DNA of 64,000 nucleotides from assembly GCF_001040945.1 (NCBI RefSeq), contig NZ_CP011930.1, forward strand, positions 1,054,001-1,118,000, read 5' to 3'. This stretch comes from Herbaspirillum seropedicae (GTDB lineage: Bacteria; Pseudomonadota; Gammaproteobacteria; Burkholderiales; Burkholderiaceae_D). The translations under genes and the position numbers were made by a program. The notes beneath the pieces are model-generated. The model did no database searches, was not told where the DNA came from, and saw only the letters and a list, made by a program, of their open reading frames with translations. Below are positions 30,217 to 39,666 of the stretch, in pieces. How positions within the stretch are numbered: the first letter of the stretch is position 1; each line of letters begins with the position of its first letter.

Positions 30217-31389
30217 TCAGCGCTGCTCGAGCGCATCGGCGCGCTGGTGCAGATGCGCCAGCAACCGCTGTCCTTCGGCAGAATGGAACCAGGCTGCATG
30301 GCCCAGGAAGTAGGCGTCGTAGGCCAGCGAAGCATTGATCGCCGACTGCGTCACGCCATGGAAGTAATCCAGTTCGGCCAGCGCAAACTCCGCATGCACC
30401 AGCGGCAGCAAGGCCGCCAGCGCGCGTAGCTGGCGTGCGCTCAGCGGCGACTGCGCGGCATAGCCGTCGAGCAGCGCGTCGAGCAGGTCCAGGTGTACCA
30501 GTTGTTCATCACGCTGCGGGATGGCCAGCCATTCGACGATATTGCGTTCGATGGCGGTGGCCAGGTCATGCAGTGCGGTGGTGCGGTCGCACAGGCCGAA
30601 GTCCAGCACCGTCTGCACCTGCGCCTGCGGGCTGGCGTCGCTCCAGAGCAGGTTGGAGGCGTGCCAGTCATTGTGCGTCCACAAGGGGACGAATTCATCC
30701 AGATAGGGCTTGAGGGCGGCGTGCCAGGGCAGCAGGTGCTGCGCTACCTCGCCACGCCAGGGGCGGGCTTCGAGGTAATCGGCAATGGCCGGACGCTGGG
30801 CGATGTAGGCCTGCAGCGGATCGACCGGATCTTGCTGCGAGAAGATGGTGAAGCTAGCCACCAGCGGGCGTGCCGCTCGTGCTGGCGCCTCATAGCCAGC
30901 CGCCGCCTGATGCAGGCGCGAGAGCATCTGCCCTGCCGACCAGGCGTGGGCGCAACTGTGGAAGGGCGTCCACGACAGGGCCTCGCGATACAGGTCGACC
31001 CCGGCGGCCAGTGCAAACACTTCATAGGTCCAGTAGTCATCGGCCAGCGCCGTGGCTCCCGATGCGGTGGCCAGTGCGCAACTGACCGGCAGGCCTTTTT
31101 CCTGCAGATGCGCAGCGAAGCGATGTTCCTCGCCCAGCGCCGCCACATCGCGCACCCGCACGTGATGGCGCTTGACGATGATGGGGCCGCTCTCGGTCTG
31201 CATCACGCAGGCTGCCGAGAATGGGCGCGGGCTGTGCCACTCCAGCCGCAGCGGCTGGCCTACGCCGGGGTAATGGCGCAGTACGCGGGCCACCTCGGCC
31301 GAGGTCAGCGCCGGCCAGTCAGAGATGACGGGATCGGCGCCCATGCCATGGCTGATGACGCGCGTGAGGTGATGAGAGGCCGCGTCCAT
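30217..31389 (-). CDS. Aminoglycoside phosphotransferase/choline kinase-like small-molecule kinase
   Basis: About 390 residues with a protein-kinase-like fold. The catalytic loop is THNDWHASNLLW and the magnesium-binding segment VLDFGLCDRT; the ATP-lysine candidate is in GPIIVKRHHVRV. Its ATG at 31389 lies 4 bases after the stop of the TonB receptor gene, so translation is coupled and the two are one operon. The frame is open further upstream but overlaps the receptor. The substrate is unknown; aminoglycosides, homoserine, choline or a molecule brought in by the receptor are possible. The context favours a role tied to the receptor's ligand (inference). Confidence 0.82.
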   Translation of the reverse strand: MDAASHHLTRVISHGMGADPVISDWPALTSAEVARVLRHYPGVGQPLRLEWHSPRPFSAACVMQTESGPIIVKRHHVRVRDVAALGEEHRFAAHLQEKGLPVSCALATASGATALADDYWTYEVFALAAGVDLYREALSWTPFHSCAHAWSAGQMLSRLHQAAAGYEAPARAARPLVASFTIFSQQDPVDPLQAYIAQRPAIADYLEARPWRGEVAQHLLPWHAALKPYLDEFVPLWTHNDWHASNLLWSDASPQAQVQTVLDFGLCDRTTALHDLATAIERNIVEWLAIPQRDEQLVHLDLLDALLDGYAAQSPLSARQLRALAALLPLVHAEFALAELDYFHGVTQSAINASLAYDAYFLGHAAWFHSAEGQRLLAHLHQRADALEQR

Positions 31390-31393
31390 GCAG

Positions 31394-33565
31394 TCAGAAA
31401 TCGTATTGCAGCGACAGGCGCGCCGTGCGCGGTGCACCCAGGTGGACATAGCCGTCGCCCAGGTACTGGCCGGCGTCTTTCCAGTAGCGCTTGTCGAAGA
31501 GGTTGTCGATATTGGCGCGCAACGTGGCGGCATGGCCGTTGACGCGCAACTGGTAGCGCAGCCCGGCATTGAACACATGTACTGCCGGCAGGTTCACGCT
31601 GCCGTCGCGGGTGGCGGGCTTGCTGGCGCTGTAGTTCCAGCTGCCCATCACATTGACGCCCTCCATGCCCGGGACGGCGTAATCGGCATAGACCGCCGTG
31701 CGCAGGCGCGGCACGTTGACCACTTGCTGGTCGTCGAATCTGGCCGTGCCGGTATCGCTGGCGCGGGCGCGCAGCACCGTAGCGGCCGCGCCGATGGCCA
31801 GGCGTGGCGTCAGCTTGCCATTCGCGCCCAGTTCCACGCCAGTGTTGGTCTGCTGGCCTTGCTGCACGTAGGTGAAGCCGGTGGGGCTGTTGTCGGGCTT
31901 CTGGTATTCATAGGCCTTGCGGGTACGGAATACGGCGGCGGTCAGCGCCAGCTCGGGCGAGAATTCGTACTTGACCCCGGCTTCCAGCTGGCGCGCCACC
32001 GAGGGCGGCAGCGTGACCGGGAAGTTGCTGACCCAGAAGGGCGCGCTGCTGCCCAGCGACAGGGTTTCGGCATAGCTGCCGTAGAGCGAGAGGTTCTGCA
32101 CCGGCTTGAAGATCAGCGCCAGTTGCGGCAGGAACAGGTTGCGCGAGGTATCGCGCGTCACCGCGCCGGTGGAATTGAAGCTCTGTTCGTTGAGCCACAC
32201 CTGGCGGCCGCCGGCCAATACCTGCCAGCGCTGCGAGAACTGCATGCGGTCGCTGAAGAAGAGGGCTTTCTGGCGGCTGTCCAGGTTGCGATAGGCGGCG
32301 GGTATGACAGCGTTGGCCGCAGGGAGGACCGGCGTGCCGTTATAGATATTGCCCTGGCCCACCAGTACGCTGATTCCATCTGATTTGTCCACGATCCGGC
32401 GCGACATCGCCATGCCCAGCGTCAGCTCATGCTGCACCCAGCCGCTTGCGAACTTGCCGATGGCCACCGCCTGCACTTCATCATTGCGGCGCTCGTCATT
32501 GGGAACGCGGTAATCGTAGACATCGAAGTCGCCATTGGCCGCAAAGGTGGGCGAAGCGCCATTGCCGCTGCCATAGGGGAAGGCCAGGTAGTCGTCGATG
32601 ACTGCGCGGCTGCGGCCCGCCTGCACATAGCCGCGCCAGTCGGCATTGAATTCGGTATCGATGCGCAGCCGGGCATTGACGGAGCTGTCGCGCACCGGCT
32701 GCGACCAGGGTTGCGGCGTGAGCATGGTCGAGGGAGAGACACCCGAGGGCAGTGTGGCGCCGCCCAGCAGCTGGTAGCCGGCCACGGAGCGCTGGGCCTT
32801 CTGCTGGTATTCGGCGTCGAACTGCACCAGCGTCCTGGCGCTGATGGCCCAGGTGGCCGAGAGCGAGGCGAAGTCGCGCCAGCCGTCGCCATTGCTGACG
32901 TAGGAATGGATGTCTTCATGTGCGGCATTGATGCGCAGGCCGAACTGCTTGTGCTCGCCGAAGAGCGCGCCCAGGTCGGTGGCCAGGTAGCGCGAACCGT
33001 TGGAGTCGGTGCCCAGCGTAATTGAACGTACATTGGCCGGACGCTTGGTGACGTAATTGACCAGCCCGCCCGCAGCCACCACGCCAGCCTGCAGACCTGC
33101 CACGCCCTTGAGGAATTCGACGCGCTCCTTGTTTTCCAGCGCGATGGTCTGTTCACCGGCGACCGTCAGCCCGTTGACGCGATAGGCGCTGGCCGGATCG
33201 AGCGTGAAGCCGCGGATGCTGAAGTTCTCGTAATAGCCCACCGGCGCATAGTTCTCATTGATGGAGGCATCGTTCTTGACCACGTCCGAGAGCAGCCGCG
33301 ATTGCTGGTCCTTCATTTGTGCGGACGTCACCACGGATACCGACGCCGGCGTATCCAGCAGGGGCGCATCGTCAAAGCCGGCCACCGAGGCCGAGCGGGC
33401 CTGGGTGCCAGTAGCGCCGCTGGCGGTGACATTGATCGTGGGCAGGCTCTGGTCCTGGCCCTGGTTGTCGGAAGTGTCAGCGGCGCGGGTGACGGCGGGC
33501 AGGCCGAGCGAGGTGCCGGCCAGCGTCAGCATGAGCGTGGAGGCCAGGGGAGCAATGCGTTTCAT
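31394..33565 (-). CDS. TonB-dependent siderophore receptor
   Basis: Outer-membrane receptor of 723 residues. Signal peptide of about 28 residues ending TRA; no extra N-terminal FecA-type signalling domain, the TonB-box region is LPTINVTASG. Plug domain: DTPASVSVVTSAQMKDQQ, FSIRGF, and KERVEFLKGVAGLQAGVVAAGGLVNYVTKRP, typical of ferric-siderophore receptors. The 22-strand barrel ends in the NLFDKRYW signature and a terminal phenylalanine (SLQYDF), as needed for outer-membrane assembly. No Fur box was identified by eye. In operon with a downstream kinase. Confidence 0.92.
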   Translation of the reverse strand: MKRIAPLASTLMLTLAGTSLGLPAVTRAADTSDNQGQDQSLPTINVTASGATGTQARSASVAGFDDAPLLDTPASVSVVTSAQMKDQQSRLLSDVVKNDASINENYAPVGYYENFSIRGFTLDPASAYRVNGLTVAGEQTIALENKERVEFLKGVAGLQAGVVAAGGLVNYVTKRPANVRSITLGTDSNGSRYLATDLGALFGEHKQFGLRINAAHEDIHSYVSNGDGWRDFASLSATWAISARTLVQFDAEYQQKAQRSVAGYQLLGGATLPSGVSPSTMLTPQPWSQPVRDSSVNARLRIDTEFNADWRGYVQAGRSRAVIDDYLAFPYGSGNGASPTFAANGDFDVYDYRVPNDERRNDEVQAVAIGKFASGWVQHELTLGMAMSRRIVDKSDGISVLVGQGNIYNGTPVLPAANAVIPAAYRNLDSRQKALFFSDRMQFSQRWQVLAGGRQVWLNEQSFNSTGAVTRDTSRNLFLPQLALIFKPVQNLSLYGSYAETLSLGSSAPFWVSNFPVTLPPSVARQLEAGVKYEFSPELALTAAVFRTRKAYEYQKPDNSPTGFTYVQQGQQTNTGVELGANGKLTPRLAIGAAATVLRARASDTGTARFDDQQVVNVPRLRTAVYADYAVPGMEGVNVMGSWNYSASKPATRDGSVNLPAVHVFNAGLRYQLRVNGHAATLRANIDNLFDKRYWKDAGQYLGDGYVHLGAPRTARLSLQYDF

Positions 33566-33642
33566 CGTGGTTCAGTGGTGGAGGTCAGAAGCTGGAGCGC
33601 GCTCTGGGCGCGCTCCGTGGGGGCATAGCAGATGCGCCAGGC

Positions 33643-34782
33643 TCAGCGGTTGCGCGCTGCTGCTACGGCGCGGCCCAGTTCAGCCACCGACATCGCGTAG
33701 AAGTAGCTGCGATTGTACTGCGTGATGGCGAAGAAGTTGGCGGTGCCGATCCAGTACTCGGTGGGGTTGGTGCCATTCTGCAGGTCGACCAGGCCAAAGC
33801 GCAGGTCGGCCGGGACAGCGGGCAGCACCACGCCGGCTGCGCGCAGTTCATCGACGCTGTACTTGGCCTCCAGGCCCTGGTTGAGCATGCCTTCCCATTG
33901 ACGGTTCTCGGTCGAGACCGTGACCGGGAAGGCCACCGGCTGGCCACGCTGCCAGCCATGGACCGCGAGGTAGTGGGCCACGCTGCCGATGGCGTCCACC
34001 GGCGAATTGCGCAGGTCGATCTTGCCATCGCCATCGAAGTCCACCGCGTATTCGCGGATGCTGCCCGGCATGAATTGCGGCCAGCCGATGGCGCCCGCGT
34101 AGGAGCCGCGCAAGGTGAGCGGATCGATGCCGGCTTCGCGCGCCAGCAGCAGGGTGTTTTCCAGCTCGCCACGGAAGAAGGCCATGCGCGCTTCGCGATT
34201 GGGCGTGTTCGGATAATCGAAGGCCAGCGTGCTGATGGCGTCCATGACGCGGAAGTTGCCGGTGTTGCGGCCATAGACCGTTTCCACCCCGATGATGCCC
34301 GCGATGATTTCCATCGGCACGCCATACTGCGCCTCGGCGCGCGCCAGCGCCACGCCATAGGTATTCCAGAAATCGACGCCGGCATTGATGCGCACCGGTT
34401 CCACGAAGCGCGCGCGGTAGGCGAACCAGTTCTTGGGCTTGTTGCTCGGCGCCGGCTTGATCAGCTGGATGGCGCTGTCGAGATAGCGGGTCTGCGCGAA
34501 GAGGCTGTTGAGCTCGCTACGGCTGAAGTGGTTGCGTTCCACCATGTCATCCATGAAACGGGCCACTTCCTTCCACTCATTGAAATTGACGAATTCACCC
34601 TGGTCTTCGGGGGAGGTCTTTTTCTTGGCGACGACTTTCTTGGGCCCCGTCTTGTGTTGCTGGGCCTTGCCCGCCTTGCTGGCAGCCGCATTGTCGGCGC
34701 ACAGGGCGGACGCAGAGGCACACAGGCCGAGCACGAGCAACAGGGACGACAGGCGATTCAGGCGAGGCAGGGAGATGGGCAT
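33643..34782 (-). CDS. mltB: Lytic murein transglycosylase B, MltB family
   Basis: Periplasmic peptidoglycan-cleaving enzyme of about 379 residues. Signal peptide with hydrophobic core LSSLLLVLGLCASASA; the LGLC cysteine is a poor lipobox, so a soluble rather than lipoprotein form is likely. A lysine-rich linker (KKVVAKKKTSPE) precedes the catalytic domain: catalytic Glu167 in GVETVYGRNTG, then AGAIGWPQFMPGSIREYAVDFDGDG, the goose-lysozyme-like SLT_2 signature with a calcium-binding-like DFDGDGKID loop. The frame extends to 34848; ATG 34782 suits the signal peptide. Confidence 0.9.
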   Translation of the reverse strand: MPISLPRLNRLSSLLLVLGLCASASALCADNAAASKAGKAQQHKTGPKKVVAKKKTSPEDQGEFVNFNEWKEVARFMDDMVERNHFSRSELNSLFAQTRYLDSAIQLIKPAPSNKPKNWFAYRARFVEPVRINAGVDFWNTYGVALARAEAQYGVPMEIIAGIIGVETVYGRNTGNFRVMDAISTLAFDYPNTPNREARMAFFRGELENTLLLAREAGIDPLTLRGSYAGAIGWPQFMPGSIREYAVDFDGDGKIDLRNSPVDAIGSVAHYLAVHGWQRGQPVAFPVTVSTENRQWEGMLNQGLEAKYSVDELRAAGVVLPAVPADLRFGLVDLQNGTNPTEYWIGTANFFAITQYNRSYFYAMSVAELGRAVAAARNR

Positions 34783-34998
34783 GAGCGGAGGCAGGTGAAG
34801 CGTTCTGGTCGCGAAGACGGGGGCAAGCCGGGGCAAATAAGCCTGCAAGTATACCGCATCAGACGTGCTGCCCTATCACGGTGCACGCCAGCAGCGCAGG
34901 CTTCGTACACGATGCGCGACAGCGGATGTACACTAGCTCAACGAGACAACCCGGGTTCGCGCCTATCAGCAGCTTGCCCGATAGCAATAAGAGCAACA

Positions 34999-35940
34999 AT
35001 GACCACCGCCATCTATACGCACGCCGATTGCCAGCGCCATGAAATGGGCGACTGGCACCCAGAGTCACCTGCCCGTCTGCAGGCCATCGAAGACCAGCTC
35101 ATCCTGAGTCGCATCGACCAGTTCCTCGACCGCCGCGAAGCGCCGCTGGCCGATCCGGCCGATCTGGAGCGGGTGCATAGCGCGGCGGCGGTGGATTTCG
35201 TGCGCGAACACAGCCATGCCTTGAGCCTGTCGGGCGAGCGTTACTATTCCGTCGATGGCGACACCCTGCTCAACAAGCACAGCTGGAAAGCCGCCCTGCG
35301 CGCGGCTGGCGCTGCAGTCGCGGCGACCGATGCGGTGCTGGCTGGCGAACTGGACAACGCCTTCTGCGCCATCCGCCCGCCCGGCCACCATGCCACGCCC
35401 GACAAGGCCATGGGTTTTTGCCTGTTCAACAACGTCGCCGTGGCGGCGCGCCATGCCATTGACGTGCATGGGCTGGAGCGGGTGGCGGTGATCGACTTCG
35501 ATGTCCACCACGGTAACGGCACCGAAGACATCTTTGCCCATGACCCGCGGGTGCTGATGGTGAGTTTCTTCCAGCATCCCTTCTATCCCTTCTCCGGCGA
35601 TGGTCCCACCGAGCCGCACATCGTCAATGTGCCGGTGCCGGCCTATTCGGACGGCAATGCCGTGCGCACGCTGGTGACCGAGAAGTGGTTGCCGGCGCTG
35701 CATGCGCATCGACCGCAGATGATCTTCATCTCGGCCGGCTTCGATGCCCACCGCGAGGATGACATGGGACAGATGGGGCTGGTGGAAGCCGACTATGCCT
35801 GGATCACGCGGCAGATCATGAAGATCGCCGACCAGTATGCGCAGGGGCGCATCGTCAGCTGCCTGGAAGGCGGCTACAACCTCTCGGCGCTGGCGCGCAG
35901 CGTGGTGGCCCACCTGAAGGTGCTGGCCGATCTTGAATAA
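34999..35940 (+). CDS. Histone deacetylase-like amidohydrolase (AcuC/AphA family)
   Basis: Zinc amidohydrolase of 313 residues that likely removes acetyl groups from polyamines or other small amides, or from proteins. Signature residues are visible: the double histidine in RPPGHHAT, the metal ligands in DFDVHHGNGT, the later aspartate in SAGFDAHRED, and EGGYNL near the end with the catalytic-site glycine pair. ATG 34999 with AAGAG ahead; the open frame upstream runs antisense to mltB and is ignored. Divergent from mltB, convergent with the LysR gene (18 bases between stops). Confidence 0.9.
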   Translation: MTTAIYTHADCQRHEMGDWHPESPARLQAIEDQLILSRIDQFLDRREAPLADPADLERVHSAAAVDFVREHSHALSLSGERYYSVDGDTLLNKHSWKAALRAAGAAVAATDAVLAGELDNAFCAIRPPGHHATPDKAMGFCLFNNVAVAARHAIDVHGLERVAVIDFDVHHGNGTEDIFAHDPRVLMVSFFQHPFYPFSGDGPTEPHIVNVPVPAYSDGNAVRTLVTEKWLPALHAHRPQMIFISAGFDAHREDDMGQMGLVEADYAWITRQIMKIADQYAQGRIVSCLEGGYNLSALARSVVAHLKVLADLE

Positions 35941-35958
35941 GTTGACTTTTCCACAGGC

Positions 35959-36825
35959 TCAGGCCGCTTCATAGGCGGCAATGATGGCGTCGGCGACCGC
36001 GCGCACCCGCGCGGTGCGGTTCAGGTCGCTGTGCAAGACCAGCCACATGTCATAGGGCGTCTCGCGCTGCGGCCAGACGCGCACCAGCCCGCTGGCCTTG
36101 TCACCCACGTGGGTGGGCAGCTCGCCCAGGCCGAAGCCGGCTTGCAGGCAGTCGTACATGACCAGCCCGGTACTGACTTCCATGGCCACCTGCGCATTGA
36201 TGATCGATTCCCCGCAGATCTGCTCTGACTTTGCCGGCGAGACGCTGCGCTGGTAGATCACCACGTCGTGTCCCTTCAGCCCGGTGCCCGGTTCGGGCAG
36301 GCCACGTTTCTTCACATAGCTCCTGGAGGCATAGATGGCCGTATGCAGACGCTTGAGATGGCGTGCGATCAGGTCCGGCGCATCCGGACGCAGGGTGCGC
36401 ACGGCAATGTCAGCCTCGCGCTTGGTCAGGTTGGTGATCTGGGTCGAGGTGGACAAGACCACCCGGATGTGAGGATGCTCCTGGCGCAGCCGGTGCAGCG
36501 CGGGGATCAGGAAGTGCCGCGCCGTCACATCGGTGGCGGCCAGCCGGACCACCCCGCACAGGCGTTCGTCGATGCCCTGCATCTGCCGCTGCAACTGTTC
36601 GGCGCCTTGCTCCATCTGCTGCGCAGCGGCGGCGGCCATCTCGCCGGCCGGTGTCGGGACGTAACCATTGGGGGTGCGCAGGAACAGCCGCGCACCCAGC
36701 GATCTCTCCAGCGCCGCCAGGCGTCGGCCCACCGTGGCCTGGTCAAGCTCCAGCGTTTCGGCGGCCCCGCGCAGCGTGCCCACACGGTAGATGGCAAGAA
36801 AGATGCGGGCGTTGTCCCAGTCCAT
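35959..36825 (-). CDS. LysR-family transcriptional regulator
   Basis: 288 residues. N-terminal winged helix-turn-helix (MDWDNARIFLAIYRVGTLRGAAETLELDQATVGRRLAALERSLG, read in pieces) and a C-terminal periplasmic-binding-protein-like sensor. The WD-N-x-R-F-L start and GTLRGAAE are typical of a LysR subgroup that often controls a neighbouring transporter. ATG 36825 has GGGGAA 5 bases ahead; the frame reaches 36882. It is divergent from the DHA2 exporter gene, the probable target. Effector unknown. Confidence 0.88.
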   Translation of the reverse strand: MDWDNARIFLAIYRVGTLRGAAETLELDQATVGRRLAALERSLGARLFLRTPNGYVPTPAGEMAAAAAQQMEQGAEQLQRQMQGIDERLCGVVRLAATDVTARHFLIPALHRLRQEHPHIRVVLSTSTQITNLTKREADIAVRTLRPDAPDLIARHLKRLHTAIYASRSYVKKRGLPEPGTGLKGHDVVIYQRSVSPAKSEQICGESIINAQVAMEVSTGLVMYDCLQAGFGLGELPTHVGDKASGLVRVWPQRETPYDMWLVLHSDLNRTARVRAVADAIIAAYEAA

Positions 36826-37037
36826 GATCGATGTTCCCCGTTTGCTTGCTTGACTGCTTGATTTTCTGATGCAGATTTGCATCAGACTGCTGATTTTATA
36901 CCTATTTATTGCATCACCAGCTCAGCCTAGAATCTGCCTCATCGCTGGCCGCCCCCGTTCATGATCCGGGTGGCGGCCCGTCCGCTTTGCCTCATTGCCC
37001 TATTGGCTTGTTGCCTTGTGCAGAAAGAGAATCCGCC

Positions 37038-38474
37038 ATGTCTTGCCCCTCCACGCCTGCCGCAGCGGCCCTGGCCGCTCATCCTCCCGCCGCCGGCGCC
37101 ACCCTCACTCCACGTGCCGGCATGCTGCCACTGGTAGCGCTGGCCATCGGTTTCGTCATGGCCATGCTGGATGTGACCGTGGTCAACGTCGGTCTCTCCA
37201 ATATCGCCGGCAGCCTCGATGCACCGCTGTCCACCCTGGTATGGATCGTCGATGGCTATACCCTGACCTTTGCCGCCATGCTGCTGGTGGGCGGCGCCCT
37301 GGCCGATCGCTTCGGCGCGCGCCGGCTCTACCTGACGGGCCTGTTCCTGTTCGTGCTGGCTTCGCTGTTGTGCGGCGCCGCGCCCAATGGTCCCTTCCTC
37401 ATCGTGGCCCGGCTGTTGCAGGGCCTGGGCGCGGCCTTCTTCATGCCCAGTTCGTTGAGCCTGCTGACCCACGTCTATGAGGATGACCGGGTGCGCGCCC
37501 GCATGCTCGGTGTCTGGTCTGCTACGGTGGGCCTGGCCGCTGCGGTCGGGCCCTTGGTGGGTGGGGTGCTGATCCATTGGCTGGGCTGGCGCAGCGTGTT
37601 CCTGATCAACGTACCGGTGGGGCTGGTGGGACTGGTGATGGCGCGCAAGCTGATCCCGCAGGTGGGCGGGCATGCCCGCGCGCTGAACCTGTCCAGCCAC
37701 CTGGCCGGCGTGGTGATGCTGGCCGGCCTGTCCTTCGTGCTGATCCAGGGACCGGTCTATGGCTGGACTTCGCCGCGCATCCTGGCCGGGCTGGCCGTGG
37801 CGCTGTCGGCGGGCGCTGCGCTGATACGCCATGAACTGCGCGGCATCGCACCGCTCTTGCCCAAGGCCTTGTTCGCCACGCCCCAGTTCGCGGCGGCCAA
37901 TGGCATCGGCTTCCTCATCAACTTCGGCGTCTATGGCAACCTGTTCTACCTGGCGCTGTTCCTGCAGCAGGGTCGAGGTGCGGATGCCTTGCAGACCGGC
38001 TTGCAACTGGTGCCGATGATGGCCGTGATCTTCTTCGGCAATCTCATGTCGGGCCGCATGTCGGCGCATTGGGGGCCGCGTGTGCCGCTGCTGCTGGGCT
38101 TGTCGGTGGGGACGGTCTTTACCGCCCTGGCCATGGGCTTCAGCCCCGCCACGCCCTACTGGCTGCTGGCGCTGGTGTGCGCCTCGGCCAACCTGGGCAT
38201 CAGCACGGCCATTCCGGCCATGACTACGGTGGTCATGCAGGTGGCTGGCAAGGCCCATGCCAATAGCGCCGCCGCTGCGCTGAACGCCAATCGCCAGATC
38301 GGGGCGCTGGTCGGCGTAGCCCTGATGGGGGCGATCCTGCACAGCGTGACTGGCTGGAACCTGCGCAATCCGCTGGCCTTTGGGGTCATGGCGGCCGGCT
38401 ATGCCAGCGCCTTGTGGCTGGTCTGGCGCTTCGTCGGCGTTGTCAAAGAGCAATGGCAGGTACGCCGCGCCTGA
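37038..38474 (+). CDS. DHA2-family MFS drug exporter (EmrB/QacA type, 14 helices)
   Basis: Inner-membrane proton antiporter of 478 residues with about 14 hydrophobic segments. MAMLDVTVVNVGLSNIAGSL is the first-helix motif of the EmrB/QacA group; motif A is LADRFGARRLYL and motif C appears as GLAAAVGPLVGGVL. Likely expels antibiotics or aromatic compounds. No EmrA-type membrane-fusion partner is adjacent. ATG 37038; the frame upstream to 36909 is not needed. Probably controlled by the divergent LysR gene. Confidence 0.87.
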   Translation: MSCPSTPAAAALAAHPPAAGATLTPRAGMLPLVALAIGFVMAMLDVTVVNVGLSNIAGSLDAPLSTLVWIVDGYTLTFAAMLLVGGALADRFGARRLYLTGLFLFVLASLLCGAAPNGPFLIVARLLQGLGAAFFMPSSLSLLTHVYEDDRVRARMLGVWSATVGLAAAVGPLVGGVLIHWLGWRSVFLINVPVGLVGLVMARKLIPQVGGHARALNLSSHLAGVVMLAGLSFVLIQGPVYGWTSPRILAGLAVALSAGAALIRHELRGIAPLLPKALFATPQFAAANGIGFLINFGVYGNLFYLALFLQQGRGADALQTGLQLVPMMAVIFFGNLMSGRMSAHWGPRVPLLLGLSVGTVFTALAMGFSPATPYWLLALVCASANLGISTAIPAMTTVVMQVAGKAHANSAAAALNANRQIGALVGVALMGAILHSVTGWNLRNPLAFGVMAAGYASALWLVWRFVGVVKEQWQVRRA

Positions 38475-38497
38475 GCAAGATTGTTGTTCTGCATCCA

Positions 38498-38533
38498 ACA
38501 GCCGGCCCCGGATTGCACGCGGCCGGCTGTTTT
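38498..38533 (+). terminator. Intrinsic terminator after the DHA2 exporter gene
   Basis: Perfect stem ACAGCCGGCC (from 38499) with GGCCGGCTGT (38521-38530), 12-base loop, then TTT. Confidence 0.85.
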
Positions 38534-38614
38534 ATCGGGGATTTGTTAGGGTTTGGCGGGGCAGGGCCGTAAAATAGCGCCTTCCACGAAATACGCATCA
38601 GAAAGAAGCCCCGC

Positions 38615-39577
38615 ATGTCCATCCAATGGTTCCCCGGCCACATGAATTCCGCCCGCCGCAAGGCAGCGGAGAGCATGGAAAAAGTCGATATGGTCATCGA
38701 AGTCGTCGATGCCCGTCTGCCGCAGGCCAGCTGCAACCCGATGATCGAGCAGTTGCGCAATGCGCGCCAGCGCCCCTGCCTGAAGATCCTCAACAAGACC
38801 GACATGGCCGACCCGGTCGCCACGCAAGCCTGGATCGACTACTACAACAGCCAGAAGGGCGTCATGGCGGTGGCCTTGTCCTGCAAGAAGCCCTCCGATG
38901 TGGCGCGCGTGCCCAAGCTGGCCATGCAGGTGGCACCGCATCGCGGCACGGCCCTGAAGCCCTTGCGCATGATGATCATGGGCATTCCCAACGTGGGCAA
39001 GTCCACGCTGATGAATGCGCTGTTGAAAAAGCGCGTGGCCGCCGTGGGCGACGAACCCGCCGTGACCAAGACCCAGCAGCGTCTCTACCTGGGCAACAAC
39101 ATGGTCTTGACCGATACCCCCGGCATGCTCTGGCCCAAGATCGAGCATCCCAGCGATGGCCTGATGCTCGCGGCCAGCCATGCGGTGGGCAGCAATGCAC
39201 TCATCGAGGAAGAGGTCGCGACCTTCCTGGCCGATCTGCTGCTGCAGCGTTACCCACAATTGCTCAAGGCGCGTTACGGCTTCAATACCGAGGGCATGGA
39301 TGGCGTGGCGGTGGTGGAGGGCGTGGCGGCCAAGCGCGGCTTCCGCCTCAAGGGCGGCGACTACGATTTCGAGAAGGCCGCGCATACCTTCCTGCAGGAC
39401 TACCGCAGCGGCGCACTCGGTCGCATCTCGCTGGAGACGCCGCAATCGCGCGCCGAACTGCTGGCGACCTATCGCTCCACTGACAATCCGGACGCGCTGC
39501 CGGCGGAAGATGAAGAGGACGAGGAAGAAGACTATGACTGGCGCAATGCGCCCGATCATCGCGAGCGCAAGGATTGA
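38615..39577 (+). CDS. rbgA: Ribosome biogenesis GTPase RbgA/YlqF
   Basis: Circularly permuted GTPase of 320 residues assisting late 50S subunit assembly. The permutation is plain: the G4 motif NKTD (residues 60-63) comes before G1 GIPNVGKST (123-131) and G3 DTPG (about 170). FPGHMNSARRKA at the N-terminus is the family signature. The C-terminus is very acidic (EDEEDEEEDYDW). GAAAGAAG ahead of the ATG. Monocistronic between two terminators. Confidence 0.92.
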   Translation: MSIQWFPGHMNSARRKAAESMEKVDMVIEVVDARLPQASCNPMIEQLRNARQRPCLKILNKTDMADPVATQAWIDYYNSQKGVMAVALSCKKPSDVARVPKLAMQVAPHRGTALKPLRMMIMGIPNVGKSTLMNALLKKRVAAVGDEPAVTKTQQRLYLGNNMVLTDTPGMLWPKIEHPSDGLMLAASHAVGSNALIEEEVATFLADLLLQRYPQLLKARYGFNTEGMDGVAVVEGVAAKRGFRLKGGDYDFEKAAHTFLQDYRSGALGRISLETPQSRAELLATYRSTDNPDALPAEDEEDEEEDYDWRNAPDHRERKD

Positions 39578-39616
39578 TTGATTAATTATTTATACGATTT
39601 CCGCTTCGGGAACAGC

Positions 39617-39645
39617 AAAAAGGCCAGCGCGAAGCTGGCCTTTTC
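39617..39645. terminator. Bidirectional terminator between rbgA and metQ
   Basis: Stem AGGCCAGC / GCTGGCCT with a GCGAA loop, five A on the left and TTTT on the right. Confidence 0.88.
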
Positions 39646-39666
39646 GTTTGCAGCGGGGCAGGGGGA

